Source of the DNA: Corynebacterium sp. HMSC08A12
GTDB taxonomy: Bacteria; Actinomycetota; Actinomycetes; Mycobacteriales; Mycobacteriaceae
Reading direction: 5' to 3'
DNA length: 64,000 bases
Assembly: GCF_001807485.1 (NCBI RefSeq)
Contig: NZ_KV789168.1
Location: forward strand, 300,745-364,744
The notes under the pieces were generated by a model. The model worked only from the letters and a program-made list of their open reading frames with translations. It was not told where the DNA came from and searched no databases. Each line of letters begins with the position of its first letter. Within the stretch, counting starts at the first letter, position 1. This document shows, piece by piece, positions 9,117 through 18,385 of this stretch. The position numbers and the translations under genes are program-made.

Positions 9117-10479
9117 TTTCGACCTCATCATTGTCGGCACCGGCTCCGGCAACTCCCTGCCCAGCCCCGCCAACGAGCACCAGAAGATCGCCATCGTGGA
9201 GAAGGGCACTTTCGGTGGCACCTGCATCAACGTGGGCTGCATCCCGACCAAGATGTTCGTCCACACCGCCGACGTTGCCCGCAGTTTCTCCGAAGCCTCC
9301 CGCCTGAGCCTCACTGGCGAGCTCCAGCACGTCGACTGGAAGGACATCCAGCGCCGCGTCTTCGCCGACCGTATCGATCCCATCAGTCAAAGCGGCGCTG
9401 CCTACCGCGCGGGAGACGAAACCCCGAACATCACCCTCTTCGAAGGCACCGCCCGCTTCGTTGGCCCCCGCACGCTGCAGATCGACGACGGCCCCACCAT
9501 CACCGGCGCCAACATCGTGCTCGCCACCGGCGGCCGCCCGCGCATTCACCCCGCCCTCGCCGACGTGCGCTACCGCACCAACGAGGACATCATGCGCCTG
9601 GATGAACTGCCGAAGTCCCTCATCGTCGTCGGCGGTGGCATCGTCGCCGTGGAGTTCGCCGCCATGTTCTCTGGCCTCGGCACGCAGGTTACGCTCATCA
9701 ATCGCTCGGAGAAGCTGTTGCGGAAGTTGGACGCCGACATCTCCGAAGCCTTCACCACTCAGGCCAAGCAGCAGTGGACGAACCACTTGGGGCGCACCAT
9801 CACCGCCGCCGAGGAAGCCGACAATGGCCAGATCACCCTCACCCTTGATGACGGAACTACCGTCACCGGCGAGGAGGTCCTCGTTGCGATGGGGCGCGTC
9901 AACAATTCGGACACGTTGGACTGCGAAGCGGGTGGCGTCAAAACCCGAGAAGACGGCCTAATCGAGGTCGACGAATACGGCCGCACCAGCGCCGACGGCG
10001 TGTGGGCGCTGGGTGATGCGTGCAACGACTTCGAGCTCAAGCACGTCGCCAACGCCGAGGCGCGAGTGGTGGCGCACAACCTGGCTCACCCCGATGGCCT
10101 GCGAAAGTTCAACCACGACGTGGTCCCCAGCGGAGTGTTCACGCACCCGCAGATCGGCGTGGTGGGCATGACCGAGCAGGAGGCGCGCGAGACCGGCCGC
10201 CCCCTCACCGTCAAGATCCAGAAGTACGGCGACGTGGCCTACGGTTGGGCGATGGAAGACACCACCGGGTTCTGCAAGGTCATCGCCGACCGCAGCACCG
10301 GCGAGATCCTCGGCGCGCACATCATCGGGCCGGAGGCTAGCTCTTTGATCCAGTGCTTCGTCACCGCCATGACTTTCGGAATTAATGCCCGCGATTTCGC
10401 CGAAAAACAGTATTGGCCCCACCCCGCTCTGACAGAATTGGTCGAGAACGCCCTACTTGGGTTAGATTTCGAAAACTAA
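9109..10479 (+). CDS. mtr: Mycothione reductase
   Basis: Flavoprotein that reduces mycothiol disulfide with NADPH, the actinobacterial counterpart of glutathione reductase. The 456-residue protein has an N-terminal FAD-binding VGTGSGN (9-15), the redox-active disulfide in GTFGGTCINVGCIPTKM (Cys39 and Cys44), a second Rossmann motif VVGGGIVAVEFAAMF, and the C-terminal YWPHPALTELVENAL carrying the catalytic His-Glu pair. The start is GTG 9109, with AAAGGAAGG about 6 nt upstream, inside the last codons of the hydrolase gene. SDR follows after 18 nt and is probably cotranscribed. Confidence 0.95.
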   Translation: MPDFDLIIVGTGSGNSLPSPANEHQKIAIVEKGTFGGTCINVGCIPTKMFVHTADVARSFSEASRLSLTGELQHVDWKDIQRRVFADRIDPISQSGAAYRAGDETPNITLFEGTARFVGPRTLQIDDGPTITGANIVLATGGRPRIHPALADVRYRTNEDIMRLDELPKSLIVVGGGIVAVEFAAMFSGLGTQVTLINRSEKLLRKLDADISEAFTTQAKQQWTNHLGRTITAAEEADNGQITLTLDDGTTVTGEEVLVAMGRVNNSDTLDCEAGGVKTREDGLIEVDEYGRTSADGVWALGDACNDFELKHVANAEARVVAHNLAHPDGLRKFNHDVVPSGVFTHPQIGVVGMTEQEARETGRPLTVKIQKYGDVAYGWAMEDTTGFCKVIADRSTGEILGAHIIGPEASSLIQCFVTAMTFGINARDFAEKQYWPHPALTELVENALLGLDFEN

Positions 10480-10497
10480 CAAAGGAGCTTTCTCGCC

Positions 10498-11337
10498 ATG
10501 TTTGCAGTAGTCACCGGAGCAGCCTCAGGTATCGGCCGGGAGGTGGCACTGCAACTGGCCGAACGTGGCTATGCAGTGGCCGTCAGCGACCGCGACGCGG
10601 AAGGCCTGGCCGCTACTGCCAAAGACATCACCTCCCGCGGAGGTACCGTCGCCGACCAACGCACCGTGGACGTAACCGACGTGGAAGCAGTGAAAGCCTG
10701 GGCAGACGACGTGGTCGCTACCCACGGCGCCCCGGACCAGGTACACCACGTGGCCGGCATCGCCATCTGGGGTGACGTGCGCCAGATGCCCCACGAAAAG
10801 TGGCAGCGCGTGATCGATGTGAACCTGATGGGTTCCGTGCACATGGTGGAGGCCTTCGCGCCCAAGATGATGGAGGACCAGCCTGTGCGCCGGCGCCGCC
10901 GCGACCGCCGGAAGCTGGTGTTCGTCTCGTCCGCCGCGGGCATCATCGGCCTGCCGTGGCACGCGGCCTATTCCGCCTCCAAGGGTGGCGTGCTGGGCAT
11001 GTGCGAGGTGCTGCGCTTCGACCTGGCACCCTTCGGCGTGGACGTGCACGCCGTCGCCCCGGGAGCGGTGGACACTCCCCTGGTTCGCACCATCGACATC
11101 CACGGCGTGGATCGCTCCAAGAAGCGCATCCAGAAGGCAACTTCGCTGTTCCAGGGCCACGCCGTAAGCCCCGCCAAGGCGGCTCAAAAAATTTTGAAGG
11201 GCGTGGATAAGGGCAAGTACCTCATCAACACCAGCGGGGACATCCCTGTTGCCCGGTGGGCGCAAGTCAACGCCCCGTGGGCCTACAAGGGCGTGATGAA
11301 GGCGCTTAACGCTGGGTTCCGATGGGCGTCAAAGTAA
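10498..11337 (+). CDS. Short-chain dehydrogenase/reductase
   Basis: A 279-residue classical SDR with the NAD(P)-binding TGAASGIG motif (residues 6-13), an HVAGIAIWG segment in place of the usual NAG loop, and catalytic Ser (VSSAAG) and YSASKGG. The substrate is unknown. Between the central helix and the catalytic Ser strand is an Arg-rich insert (QPVRRRRRDRRK, about 126-137) not normally present in SDRs. AAAGGAGCTTT precedes the ATG. It lies 18 nt after mtr on the same strand and overlaps the convergent membrane-protein gene by 9 nt. Confidence 0.88.
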   Translation: MFAVVTGAASGIGREVALQLAERGYAVAVSDRDAEGLAATAKDITSRGGTVADQRTVDVTDVEAVKAWADDVVATHGAPDQVHHVAGIAIWGDVRQMPHEKWQRVIDVNLMGSVHMVEAFAPKMMEDQPVRRRRRDRRKLVFVSSAAGIIGLPWHAAYSASKGGVLGMCEVLRFDLAPFGVDVHAVAPGAVDTPLVRTIDIHGVDRSKKRIQKATSLFQGHAVSPAKAAQKILKGVDKGKYLINTSGDIPVARWAQVNAPWAYKGVMKALNAGFRWASK

Positions 11338-11964
11338 AAAGGGCAACGAGATAGAGCCGAGTAGCACCAGAACGACAAAGATGCCGAACACCTTGCCCTG
11401 CCAGTGGGCATAGTTGAAGTCCATGCCGACCCCGAAGCGCCTGTCGACCAGCACGGCCGGATCCTCCGGGTTGTAGTAGAACATGCCCCACTTGTAGTGC
11501 TCGTCGTTGTCCGTGCTCGGGCTCGTGGTGTTGTTCTGCTTCCTCGCCAACGCCACAACCATCGCGAGGCTAGACCCTAGCACCAGCACCAGCGAACCGA
11601 CCATGACTGGAGCTACCCAGTTCGTGTGCAGTACGGTCACGACCTGCAGGCTGGCGAACATGATGGCCAGCGTAAGGTTCATCACGGCTAGCCACATCGC
11701 CGTGTAACCATGCGAGGGCTTCCAACGCAGTATCGCCGCAGCTATCAGCACGAAAGACAGCACCAATACCGCACCAAATATCGTCGGTAGGAATACCGAC
11801 CCCACAGACTTGTCACTCCAGCTGTCCGGCTCGAAGCGAGTACCAAAGTGGGTCGCGAAGCGCTCCGGAATGTCCTCCCACCGCGCGGCCACGTACCCGG
11901 CCGCCAGGCTAAGCAGCGCCAGCGCCGCCCAAATGAGCGCCCACGTGCGGTTTGCTGTTCTCAT
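11329..11964 (-). CDS. DUF1648/DUF5808 membrane protein
   Basis: A 211-residue integral membrane protein of unknown role. Five hydrophobic segments are visible, near residues 8-26, 56-79, 87-108, 116-138 and 192-211. The first helix and the ERFATHFG segment fit DUF1648 (an SdpI-related module), and the soluble EHYKWGMFYYNPEDPAVLVD stretch (about 154-173) fits DUF5808. It is convergent with the SDR gene (9-nt overlap) and divergent from the HNH endonuclease gene. No Shine-Dalgarno sequence is obvious, and the upstream spacer contains AAAATTTTT at 11976-11984. Confidence 0.7.
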   Translation of the reverse strand: MRTANRTWALIWAALALLSLAAGYVAARWEDIPERFATHFGTRFEPDSWSDKSVGSVFLPTIFGAVLVLSFVLIAAAILRWKPSHGYTAMWLAVMNLTLAIMFASLQVVTVLHTNWVAPVMVGSLVLVLGSSLAMVVALARKQNNTTSPSTDNDEHYKWGMFYYNPEDPAVLVDRRFGVGMDFNYAHWQGKVFGIFVVLVLLGSISLPFLL

Positions 11965-12124
11965 CGGTGTTCCTCAAAATTTTTCTGGTGCCAGGTGTTC
12001 GATTAATTCTACTTCTGTGCAAGGGGGTTGTCCGAAGCGGTTTATATACTGCACGCACAAGCCGGGAAAAATTTTTTGGCTACACCACAAAACCACCTCC
12101 GAACAGGCAATAAGGGGAAAGACC
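11965..12124. other. AT-rich spacer between DUF1648 and HNH genes
   Basis: A 160-bp divergent spacer, visibly richer in AT than its surroundings. It holds two copies of the AAAATTTT word, AAAATTTTT (11976-11984) and AAAAATTTTTT (12067-12077). It must contain both promoters; no confident -35/-10 pair could be assigned. Confidence 0.5.
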
Positions 12125-13276
12125 ATGTTCGAGCATTCCACCACCACACCCTGCTGGCGCATCACCGACCCGAACGATCCACTAAGCGCAGCCGCGTGCG
12201 AAGTTAACCGCGGGCACGTGAACCTCGCCGTGGCCTGCACGCCCGAGATGAACGATTGCGTCATCGACGTATCCACCCGCCTGGCCGTGCGCCTGGGGCT
12301 AACGGAGTACCGCGCGCTCACGCTAGTCGAGATCGGCCACATGTTCCGCCGCTTCCCTAGCATCCTCGAGCTGGCCCGCACCGGCGCTTACTCGCTTGAC
12401 CTGCCCCGATGGATGGCCGAATGCCTCAGCCCCGTCAAAGAAGACGTCCCCGAAATCTTCGAGGAAAAAATTTTTAAGGCCATCTCCCCGACCGTCCCGA
12501 ACCAGGCCATGCTGGCCAGAGCAACCATCCGCAGCCGGATTGAGCAAGTGATTCGCAAGCACGATCCACAAGCGCTGCCGGAGGAGCCGAAGGATGCGGA
12601 TACGGGTTCTTCCGCACGCCTCGACATCGACGATCGGCCCGATACCACCACTGTTTTCTTCTTGACGCTACCTAAGCTCGAGGGGCTCGAGATGCTCAAA
12701 GCGGTCAACAGTGTGGCCAAGAGCAATTCCTGCTCCCGCGCCGAGGCGCTGATGCAGCTCGTGCGCAGGCAGACCACGGCGGAGGTAACGCTGAACCTGT
12801 ACCGCAGTGTGGACGAACCGGACTCGCAGATCTGGGCTGCAGGGGGCTGGCTCAGCTCGCTGGCCACGCCGGAGTGGATGAAACGGGTGACGCACGTCCA
12901 GATCCCGGGAGCCGCGAGCAACGAGGGCTACTCCCCTACACCCCTGGTGCGCGCTGGCGTGGAAGGCCGCGACGGGACGTGCCGCTTCCCTGGCTGCTCG
13001 GTGCCCGCGCACAAGTGCCAGTTGGATCACGTGCAGCGCTACGACCATGAAAATCCGCAGGCAGGAGGGCCTACGGCCACGTCAAATCTCCACTGCCTTT
13101 GCGCCAAGCACCACAATGCGAAGACGACTGGCTCCTGGGACGTCACCATCCACCCGAACGGCAACGAGACCTGGACCAGCCACGGCGACGGGCACACCGT
13201 CATGACGGCACCCAACGGGCCGCTGGGGCGGGAAACCTTCGCCCAGCGCGCGGCGAATCGCAGGAGGGTTGCCTAA
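12125..13276 (+). CDS. HNH endonuclease of the DUF222/13E12-like family
   Basis: A 383-residue predicted nuclease. A helical N-terminal domain resembling DUF222 is followed by a C-terminal HNH module with zinc-binding cysteines: CRFPGCSVP (Cys pair), CQLDHVQRYDH (catalytic His region) and CLCAKHHNAKTTGSW. Such genes are multicopy and mobile-looking in Actinobacteria; their biological role is unsettled. The start ATG 12125 follows AAGGGGAAA. The upstream spacer and the gene body contain AAAATTTT words (12067-12077, 12465-12475). The stop codon overlaps that of the convergent AhpD-like gene. Confidence 0.85.
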   Translation: MFEHSTTTPCWRITDPNDPLSAAACEVNRGHVNLAVACTPEMNDCVIDVSTRLAVRLGLTEYRALTLVEIGHMFRRFPSILELARTGAYSLDLPRWMAECLSPVKEDVPEIFEEKIFKAISPTVPNQAMLARATIRSRIEQVIRKHDPQALPEEPKDADTGSSARLDIDDRPDTTTVFFLTLPKLEGLEMLKAVNSVAKSNSCSRAEALMQLVRRQTTAEVTLNLYRSVDEPDSQIWAAGGWLSSLATPEWMKRVTHVQIPGAASNEGYSPTPLVRAGVEGRDGTCRFPGCSVPAHKCQLDHVQRYDHENPQAGGPTATSNLHCLCAKHHNAKTTGSWDVTIHPNGNETWTSHGDGHTVMTAPNGPLGRETFAQRAANRRRVA

Positions 13277-13824
13277 CGCGGCTCGTCTACTGGGACTCCC
13301 ATGACGTCCAACGCTGTGGCCAGGCCGTCGTAGTTGGTGACCAACATGACGAACGCGACCTGCTCGCGTTCGCTCAGCAGATCCCGCAGCCGCTGAGCCA
13401 TGTCGGCGGAAAGCCCACGGTCGCGGACGAGCTGCTCGGCGGCGTCCAGCAAGGTGCCGTGGCGACCGGTGCGGCCGTGGTCGGGCTGGAATAGGGCGTC
13501 AATATCCTTGACCCCAACCTTTGCCGCGAGGGCACGGTGCTGGTCGGCTTCGTAGGCGCTGCCGCGCAGATAGGCGACGCGCAGGATGATCATTTCGGTT
13601 TCGACGCGCGAGAGGTAGCCGAAGGGCATCATCGAGCCGCCGTAAAGCAGCCAAAAGAAGAACAGGCGCGGGGCGCGCCCGATGGTGGCGAACACTCCGA
13701 GGTTCTTCTTTTTGGTCACGCGGGCGCCCACGCGCGTGGCGAAGGCGCCGAACGGGCCGAGGCGGCGCAGGTGTTCAGAACGTTGAGCGGGGCCGGGGCC
13801 CAGCGGTGTAGTTTTGTCTCCCAT
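13273..13824 (-). CDS. Carboxymuconolactone decarboxylase/AhpD-like family protein
   Basis: A 183-residue protein of the CMD/AhpD fold. A helical core around LSRVETEMIILRVAYLRGSAYEADQHR (read from about residue 70) matches the family's active-site helix, but the CxxC pair of true AhpD is replaced by SAYE, so thiol peroxidase reductase activity is unlikely. The N-terminal region contains RVTKKKN (near residue 37), encoded by a copy of the dispersed GGCGTCA-type DNA word. TAACCT on the minus strand (13834-13839) lies 9 nt before ATG. The gene lies 25 nt downstream of map. Confidence 0.7.
   Translation of the reverse strand: MGDKTTPLGPGPAQRSEHLRRLGPFGAFATRVGARVTKKKNLGVFATIGRAPRLFFFWLLYGGSMMPFGYLSRVETEMIILRVAYLRGSAYEADQHRALAAKVGVKDIDALFQPDHGRTGRHGTLLDAAEQLVRDRGLSADMAQRLRDLLSEREQVAFVMLVTNYDGLATALDVMGVPVDEPR
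13703..13721 (-). repeat. Dispersed word, GCGTGACCAAAAAGAAGAA variant
   Basis: A variant copy of the GGCGTCACCAAAAAAGAA word, read on the minus strand within the AhpD-like gene and giving VTKKKN. It differs from the consensus in the GTCA/GTGA core. Confidence 0.4.
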
Positions 13825-13833
13825 ACTTTTGGG

Positions 13834-13839
13834 AGGTTA
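13834..13839 (-). promoter_or_regulatory. Candidate -10 element of the AhpD-like gene
   Basis: TAACCT on the minus strand, 9 nt before the ATG at 13824, between the map stop codon and the start codon. It would allow expression independent of map. Confidence 0.3.
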
Positions 13840-13849
13840 GTCGGTCGAG

Positions 13850-14719
13850 CTAGTCCTCGCTGGGAATTGTCAGAACCTCGTAGCCGTCTTCGGTAACGAC
13901 CAGGGTGTGCTCGAACTGCGCGGTCCACTGGCGGTCCTTGGTTTGGACGGTCCAGTCGTCATCCCAGACCTCGTAGTCGAGGCCGCCGAGGTTGATCATC
14001 GGCTCGATGGTCAGGGTCATACCCGGTTCCAGCAGGTCGGTGTACATGGTCGGACGGTCGTAGTGCAGCACAACTAGGCCATTGTGGAAGGTCGGACCAA
14101 CGCCGTGGCCGGTGAAGTCCTCCACCACGTTGTAGCCGAAGCGCTTGGCGTAGCTTTCGATCACGCGGCCGATGACGTTGATCTGCCGACCGGGCTTCAC
14201 GGCCTTGATGCCGCGCCACATCGCCTTCTCGGTGCGCTCGACCAGCAGGCGGTGCTCCTCGGAGACGTCGCCAGCCAGGAAGGTCGCGTTGGTGTCGCCG
14301 TGCACGCCGTTCTTGTAGGCGGTGATGTCGATGTTGACGATGTCGCCGTCCTGAATCACGGTGCTGTCGGGGATGCCGTGGCAGATGATCTCGTTGAGGC
14401 TTACGCAGCTGGACTTCGGGAAGTGCCGGTAGCCAAGCGTGGAGGGGTAAGCGCCGTGGTCGCACATGTACTCGTGCGCCACGCGGTCGACCTCATCGGT
14501 AGTCACGCCGGGGGCGACGGCGGCGCCGGCGGCCTGCAGGGCATCGGCGGCGATGCGGCTGGCTTCGCGCATCTTCTCGATGGTCTCGGGAGTCTGCACC
14601 CACGGCTCGCCCACGTTCTCCTGCACACTGTCCTTCCAGGCGTACTCCGGCCTTTCGATGTGGGCCGGGACGGAGCGGATGGGCGTGGGGTTACCGGGGG
14701 TCAATGGTGCTCGAGTCAT
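13850..14719 (-). CDS. map: Methionine aminopeptidase, type I
   Basis: Removes the initiator methionine from nascent proteins. At 289 residues it has the N-terminal extension found in actinobacterial MAPs, including a proline-rich [17 protein letters not shown]. Metal ligands are in the expected motifs: [20 protein letters not shown] (Asp), [11 protein letters not shown] (Asp), [11 protein letters not shown] (His), TIEPMINLG (Glu) and [12 protein letters not shown] (Glu). TAAGAT and a GGGAGCC stretch both precede the ATG, so either leaderless or SD-led translation is possible. The PBP gene ends 11 nt upstream on the same strand. Confidence 0.96.
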   Translation of the reverse strand: MTRAPLTPGNPTPIRSVPAHIERPEYAWKDSVQENVGEPWVQTPETIEKMREASRIAADALQAAGAAVAPGVTTDEVDRVAHEYMCDHGAYPSTLGYRHFPKSSCVSLNEIICHGIPDSTVIQDGDIVNIDITAYKNGVHGDTNATFLAGDVSEEHRLLVERTEKAMWRGIKAVKPGRQINVIGRVIESYAKRFGYNVVEDFTGHGVGPTFHNGLVVLHYDRPTMYTDLLEPGMTLTIEPMINLGGLDYEVWDDDWTVQTKDRQWTAQFEHTLVVTEDGYEVLTIPSED

Positions 14720-14730
14720 GGCTCCCTATC

Positions 14731-16611
14731 TTACTCTTGACGCCCTTCCGCCTCCGCGTCTGGGCCATCCAGGTTCTTGAAGAAGTCGGCGGTCACGGAA
14801 GTAGCGTGCTCGGAGCCGCCGCCAAGGACAATGAGGGTGGCAAAGGCCAGGTCGCCGCGGTATCCGGCGAGCCAGCTGTGGGACCCCTCGTTGATCTCGG
14901 CTTCACCGGTCTTGGCATAGACCTCGCCGGCGCCGGCCACTCCGGAGCCAGAGCCGTTGGTGACCACGGCGCGCATCATGCGGCGAAGTTCTTGGATGGC
15001 CTTCGGGTCCAGCTTCTTCTTGGCGTCCTTCTTGGCCTCGTCGTTCTTGGCTTCGGTGTTGTGGTTCTCGCCGGCGATGAGGTACGGGGTGGGCGCCTTG
15101 CCGGCTGCCACGGCGGAAGCGACCAGAGCCATGCCGAAGGGGCTGGCGAGGTCGAGGCCCTGGCCATAGCCGGCCTCGGTGCGGTCGAGCATCGTCTCGC
15201 CCTCGGGTACGGCGCCGGTGATGGTCTCCAGCCCCTCGATGTCATAGTCGGCGCCCAGGCCGAACTGTGCGGAGATGTCCTTCAGTTCGCCCGGCTTCAG
15301 CTTGGTGGAGATGTCCGCGAAGGTGGTGTTGCACGACTTGGCGAAGGCATTCTCCAACGGGGTGTTGCCCAGCGAGAAGCCGTTGTAATTGGTGACGATG
15401 CGCCCGCCGATGTCCTGCGTGCCGGGGCAGCCGACGATTGAATCCGGGCTAAGCCCCTGCTTCTGCAGGCCGGCATATGCGGTGAGCATCTTGAACGTCG
15501 AGCCCGGCGGATACTGGCCCATCAGGGCAACGTTGCCGTCCTCGTCGGCCTTCTCAGACTGGGCGACCGCCAGCACTTCGCCGGTCGAGGGGCGCATGAC
15601 CACCATCATCGTCTTGGCGTCGGCTCGGGTATCCACAGCCTTCTGGGCGGCCTCCTGGACCTTGCGGGACAGGGATACGCGCACACTTGGGGAAGACTTC
15701 GGATCCTCGCCGCCAACCTTGGCCACCTCGTTGCCCTCGCTGGTGGCGGCGACGACCTTCCAGCCAGCCTCGCCCTGCAGGTCCTTCTCCACGACTCCCC
15801 TGACGCGCGCCATGATGTCGGGGGCGAAGGAGGGGTCGGGGCGCACAAGGGCGGGTTCCTCATTCAGGCGTACGCCTTCGACGTTGCCGAGGGCGCCCTG
15901 CAGGCGCTTGCCCTGGGCCTGGTTGACGGTCAGTACGGAGTACTCCCCGTCCACATCGGTGGCCTCCTTGGCCTTCTCCACCGGGTCGATGCGGGGCACG
16001 GACTTATCGCCGCCCCGTAGCGCATCCAGCTCGCCGGCGATGCGCCGCATGGTCCCCTGGACGCTGGAAACCTTGTTCGGATCGACGAGGACGCGATACT
16101 GGGTACCTGGCTCCAGCAGCACCGCGCCATCGGAGCCCACCACGTTGGCGACGGTGGCGGGAACGCTGCGCAGCTCCAGGTGCTGGTTGGCGCCCAGCTC
16201 CGGGTGTAGCACGGCGGGCTGCCAGCGCACGGACCAGTCATCCCCGGTGCGGGTGAGGTTCATCGACGAGTCATAGGAAAACTCGCGGTCGCCCGGCAGG
16301 TCCCAGCGCATCGAATACTGCGCGGTGGCCTGATTGTCCTGAGTATTGACGTTCTTCAGTTCCGTATGCAGGCCCTCGGCCTGCAGAGACTGCCACGCCT
16401 TCTCGATGGCCTGGGTTGCCTTGTCAGGGTTATCGGTCTCCCCTCCGGCCTGCGAGGCTTCACCCGGGTTGGAAAGGGCGGCGAGGAAGGCCTGGGCGGC
16501 GTCATCAGCAACATCGGGTTTCGGCGTACAAGCCGCAGCGCCCAGCACCAGGCCAGCCGTCGTGACGGCCGCGGTGATGCTCCGGCGAGGGGTCCAAGAG
16601 GTGGTGCGCAT
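14731..16611 (-). CDS. Penicillin-binding lipoprotein (class B transpeptidase, MecA-like N domain)
   Basis: A 626-residue cell-wall transpeptidase anchored as a lipoprotein: an Arg-rich N-terminus, a hydrophobic stretch and a lipobox GAAAC near residue 28. An NTF2-like MecA_N domain (about 35-150) and a PBP dimerisation domain precede the transpeptidase domain with STFK (Ser near 370), SCN (near 427) and KTGEAE (near 564). The active site is intact, so it should bind beta-lactams; similar proteins can have low affinity, which cannot be judged here. ATG 16611 is preferred to GTG 16617 because TACTCT lies 8 nt upstream. Confidence 0.92.
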   Translation of the reverse strand: MRTTSWTPRRSITAAVTTAGLVLGAAACTPKPDVADDAAQAFLAALSNPGEASQAGGETDNPDKATQAIEKAWQSLQAEGLHTELKNVNTQDNQATAQYSMRWDLPGDREFSYDSSMNLTRTGDDWSVRWQPAVLHPELGANQHLELRSVPATVANVVGSDGAVLLEPGTQYRVLVDPNKVSSVQGTMRRIAGELDALRGGDKSVPRIDPVEKAKEATDVDGEYSVLTVNQAQGKRLQGALGNVEGVRLNEEPALVRPDPSFAPDIMARVRGVVEKDLQGEAGWKVVAATSEGNEVAKVGGEDPKSSPSVRVSLSRKVQEAAQKAVDTRADAKTMMVVMRPSTGEVLAVAQSEKADEDGNVALMGQYPPGSTFKMLTAYAGLQKQGLSPDSIVGCPGTQDIGGRIVTNYNGFSLGNTPLENAFAKSCNTTFADISTKLKPGELKDISAQFGLGADYDIEGLETITGAVPEGETMLDRTEAGYGQGLDLASPFGMALVASAVAAGKAPTPYLIAGENHNTEAKNDEAKKDAKKKLDPKAIQELRRMMRAVVTNGSGSGVAGAGEVYAKTGEAEINEGSHSWLAGYRGDLAFATLIVLGGGSEHATSVTADFFKNLDGPDAEAEGRQE

Positions 16612-16619
16612 AGGCACAG

Positions 16620-16625
16620 AGAGTA
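16620..16625 (-). promoter_or_regulatory. Candidate -10 element of the PBP gene
   Basis: TACTCT on the minus strand, 8 nt before the ATG at 16611, in the short gap after the chrA stop codon. It suggests a leaderless transcript separate from chrSA. Confidence 0.35.
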
Positions 16626-16631
16626 ACAGGA

Positions 16632-17282
16632 TTAATCGATGATTCCGCGTTCCCTCGCCACGGCGACGGCAGCTGTTCTGTTTTTCACATTCAGCTTGGA
16701 GAAAACGTGTGCCATGTGGGACTTCACGGTCGCCTCGGTGAGGATGAGGTCCTTCGCGATTGCCCGGTTGGACTTGCCTTGGCTGGCGAGCACAAGGACC
16801 TCCTGCTCGCGATTGGTCAGCGACTCGAAGGGATTGGCCAGCCGGCCGCGGAGCTTGCCCATGATGTTCTTGTTCATCACCGTCTGCCCGCGGGCGGCCT
16901 GGCGGATGCCCTCGGCCAACTCGTCGGGGGCGCAGTCCTTAAGCAGGTAGCCCACCGCGCCGGCGGAGATGGCGCCGAGGACGTCGCTGTCGGTGGAATA
17001 GTTCGTCAGGATCAGCACCTGCGGGGCGGGCTTGCGCTTGCGGATCGCGCGGGTGGCGCGCACTCCCCCGGATTCGACCCCCTCGTTGCCGGGGCCTTCC
17101 CCGAAGCGCAGATCCATGAGCACCACGTCGGGCTGCTCCTCGGCACAGATGGCGACGGCGCGGTCGGGGTCGCCCACGGAGGCCACGATCTCCACGTCCC
17201 CCGTTCCGCGCAGCATCGCCTCGATCCCGGCGCGAACCACGGGGTGATCGTCGCAGATCAGGACACGTAGCTGGTCTAGCAC
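16632..17282 (-). CDS. chrA: Heme-responsive response regulator (ChrA/HrrA-like, NarL family)
   Basis: A 216-residue two-component regulator. The receiver domain has the acidic pocket CDDHP (10-14), phospho-acceptor Asp57 in VVLMDLRF, and Lys in YLLKD; a LuxR-type helix-turn-helix occupies the C-terminus (LTNREQEVLVLASQGKSNRA region and TVKSHMAHVFSKL). GTG start with AGGAG upstream, 9 nt after the kinase stop. The ChrA name rests on context: a kinase of ChrS type next to it and a divergent HrtBA-like exporter. A paralogous HrrA identity cannot be excluded. It should activate hrtBA when phosphorylated. Confidence 0.8.
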   Translation of the reverse strand: MLDQLRVLICDDHPVVRAGIEAMLRGTGDVEIVASVGDPDRAVAICAEEQPDVVLMDLRFGEGPGNEGVESGGVRATRAIRKRKPAPQVLILTNYSTDSDVLGAISAGAVGYLLKDCAPDELAEGIRQAARGQTVMNKNIMGKLRGRLANPFESLTNREQEVLVLASQGKSNRAIAKDLILTEATVKSHMAHVFSKLNVKNRTAAVAVARERGIID

Positions 17283-17291
17283 TTCTAACTC

Positions 17292-18374
17292 CTAACGAAT
17301 CGGCACCTGGATGGATACACCACAGCCGGCGCCCGGCGAGCTTTCCACGTGCATGGTCGCGCCGATTAGGTTGGCGCGGCGCCGCACGCCCGCCAGGCCG
17401 ACCGGCGAAAGGCTCATCTTGTCTGCGGCGATCTTGCTCACTAACTCTTCATCCATGCCCCGACCGTTATCCACGACGTCGAGGCTGAGAAGGTCGCTCT
17501 GGTAGGTCAAGGTGACCCGGGCGCGCGTGGCTTCCGAGTGCTTCACCACGTTGGAGACAAGGGACTGCGCGATGCGGGTGAGCTCCTGCTCCACCTTTTC
17601 GTCCAGGTCATAGGGCTCGCCCTCGACCTCGAAGCTCAAGGCCTCGCCCAGTGGGGTGCCGGAACTCACGCGCGCCAGGGCTATTGGCAGGTCGCCGCCG
17701 ACCAACGGGCCGGGCTGCAGGGCGGCGATAATGCGCCGGGTTTCGGCCAGATTGTCCTCGGCGGTGGTGCGGGCAAGGCGCAGGTCCTCCAGAACCTCCG
17801 GGTCCTCCACCCGCTTTTCTACGGCCTGCAGGATCATGTGGATGGAGCTTAGCCCTTGCGCGATGGTGTCGTGGATCTCCCCGGCCAGGCGCGTGCGCTC
17901 ACCCATCTCGCCTGCGTGGCGGCTGGCTGCCTCGCGAGCACTAGCTTCGTCGCGCAGCTCCTTAAAGCCCACGCCGACGACGGTGGCGACCACGGCGGCG
18001 ACGGTGGGGCCCAGTGCCTCTCCACCCTGATAGACCGACAGGATGGTCACCACCGCGTTACACACGATCGCCGGCCACAGGGGCAACACGCCGACGCACA
18101 GGAAGAACAGCGCGAATGCCATGAAAACGGCGCTCGGAGCGACCAGCAACAGGCACGCCCAGGTGGCGATGACCAACGTCAGCCACAACCAGGTGGGGCG
18201 CAGCCACAGGCCCATGACGTAGATGAAGCACAGGGCCACCGCGTTCCAGGACCAGCCGTCCCTGATGACGGTCACGGCCATCAGCAGGGCCATCAGCAGG
18301 TGGAGCCCCAGACCCAGGTAAGCCCAGGCGCGGTTCAGCGCAACGACTTTGTTCGACTTGGCTTTGTGCATCAT
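17292..18374 (-). CDS. chrS: Heme-sensing histidine kinase (ChrS-like)
   Basis: A 360-residue membrane kinase. Five or six N-terminal hydrophobic helices (about 10-135) form the sensor region. A HisKA_3 box follows, RTRLAGEIHDTIAQGLSS, with His168, and the ATPase domain has the N box (SLVSNVVKHS), DNGRGMDEE and GVRRRANLIGA. Known ChrS and HrrS kinases respond to heme through the membrane domain. ATG 18374 is chosen over the upstream in-frame start because GGGAG lies 5 nt before it. It is divergent from hrtB, and chrA follows after 9 nt. Confidence 0.82.
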   Translation of the reverse strand: MMHKAKSNKVVALNRAWAYLGLGLHLLMALLMAVTVIRDGWSWNAVALCFIYVMGLWLRPTWLWLTLVIATWACLLLVAPSAVFMAFALFFLCVGVLPLWPAIVCNAVVTILSVYQGGEALGPTVAAVVATVVGVGFKELRDEASAREAASRHAGEMGERTRLAGEIHDTIAQGLSSIHMILQAVEKRVEDPEVLEDLRLARTTAEDNLAETRRIIAALQPGPLVGGDLPIALARVSSGTPLGEALSFEVEGEPYDLDEKVEQELTRIAQSLVSNVVKHSEATRARVTLTYQSDLLSLDVVDNGRGMDEELVSKIAADKMSLSPVGLAGVRRRANLIGATMHVESSPGAGCGVSIQVPIR

Positions 18375-18385
18375 GATCGCTCCCA

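Noticed and set aside
12125-13276. HNH gene as part of a restriction or defence system
   Set aside because: No methylase or partner gene is next to it, and DUF222-HNH genes occur alone in many Actinobacteria.
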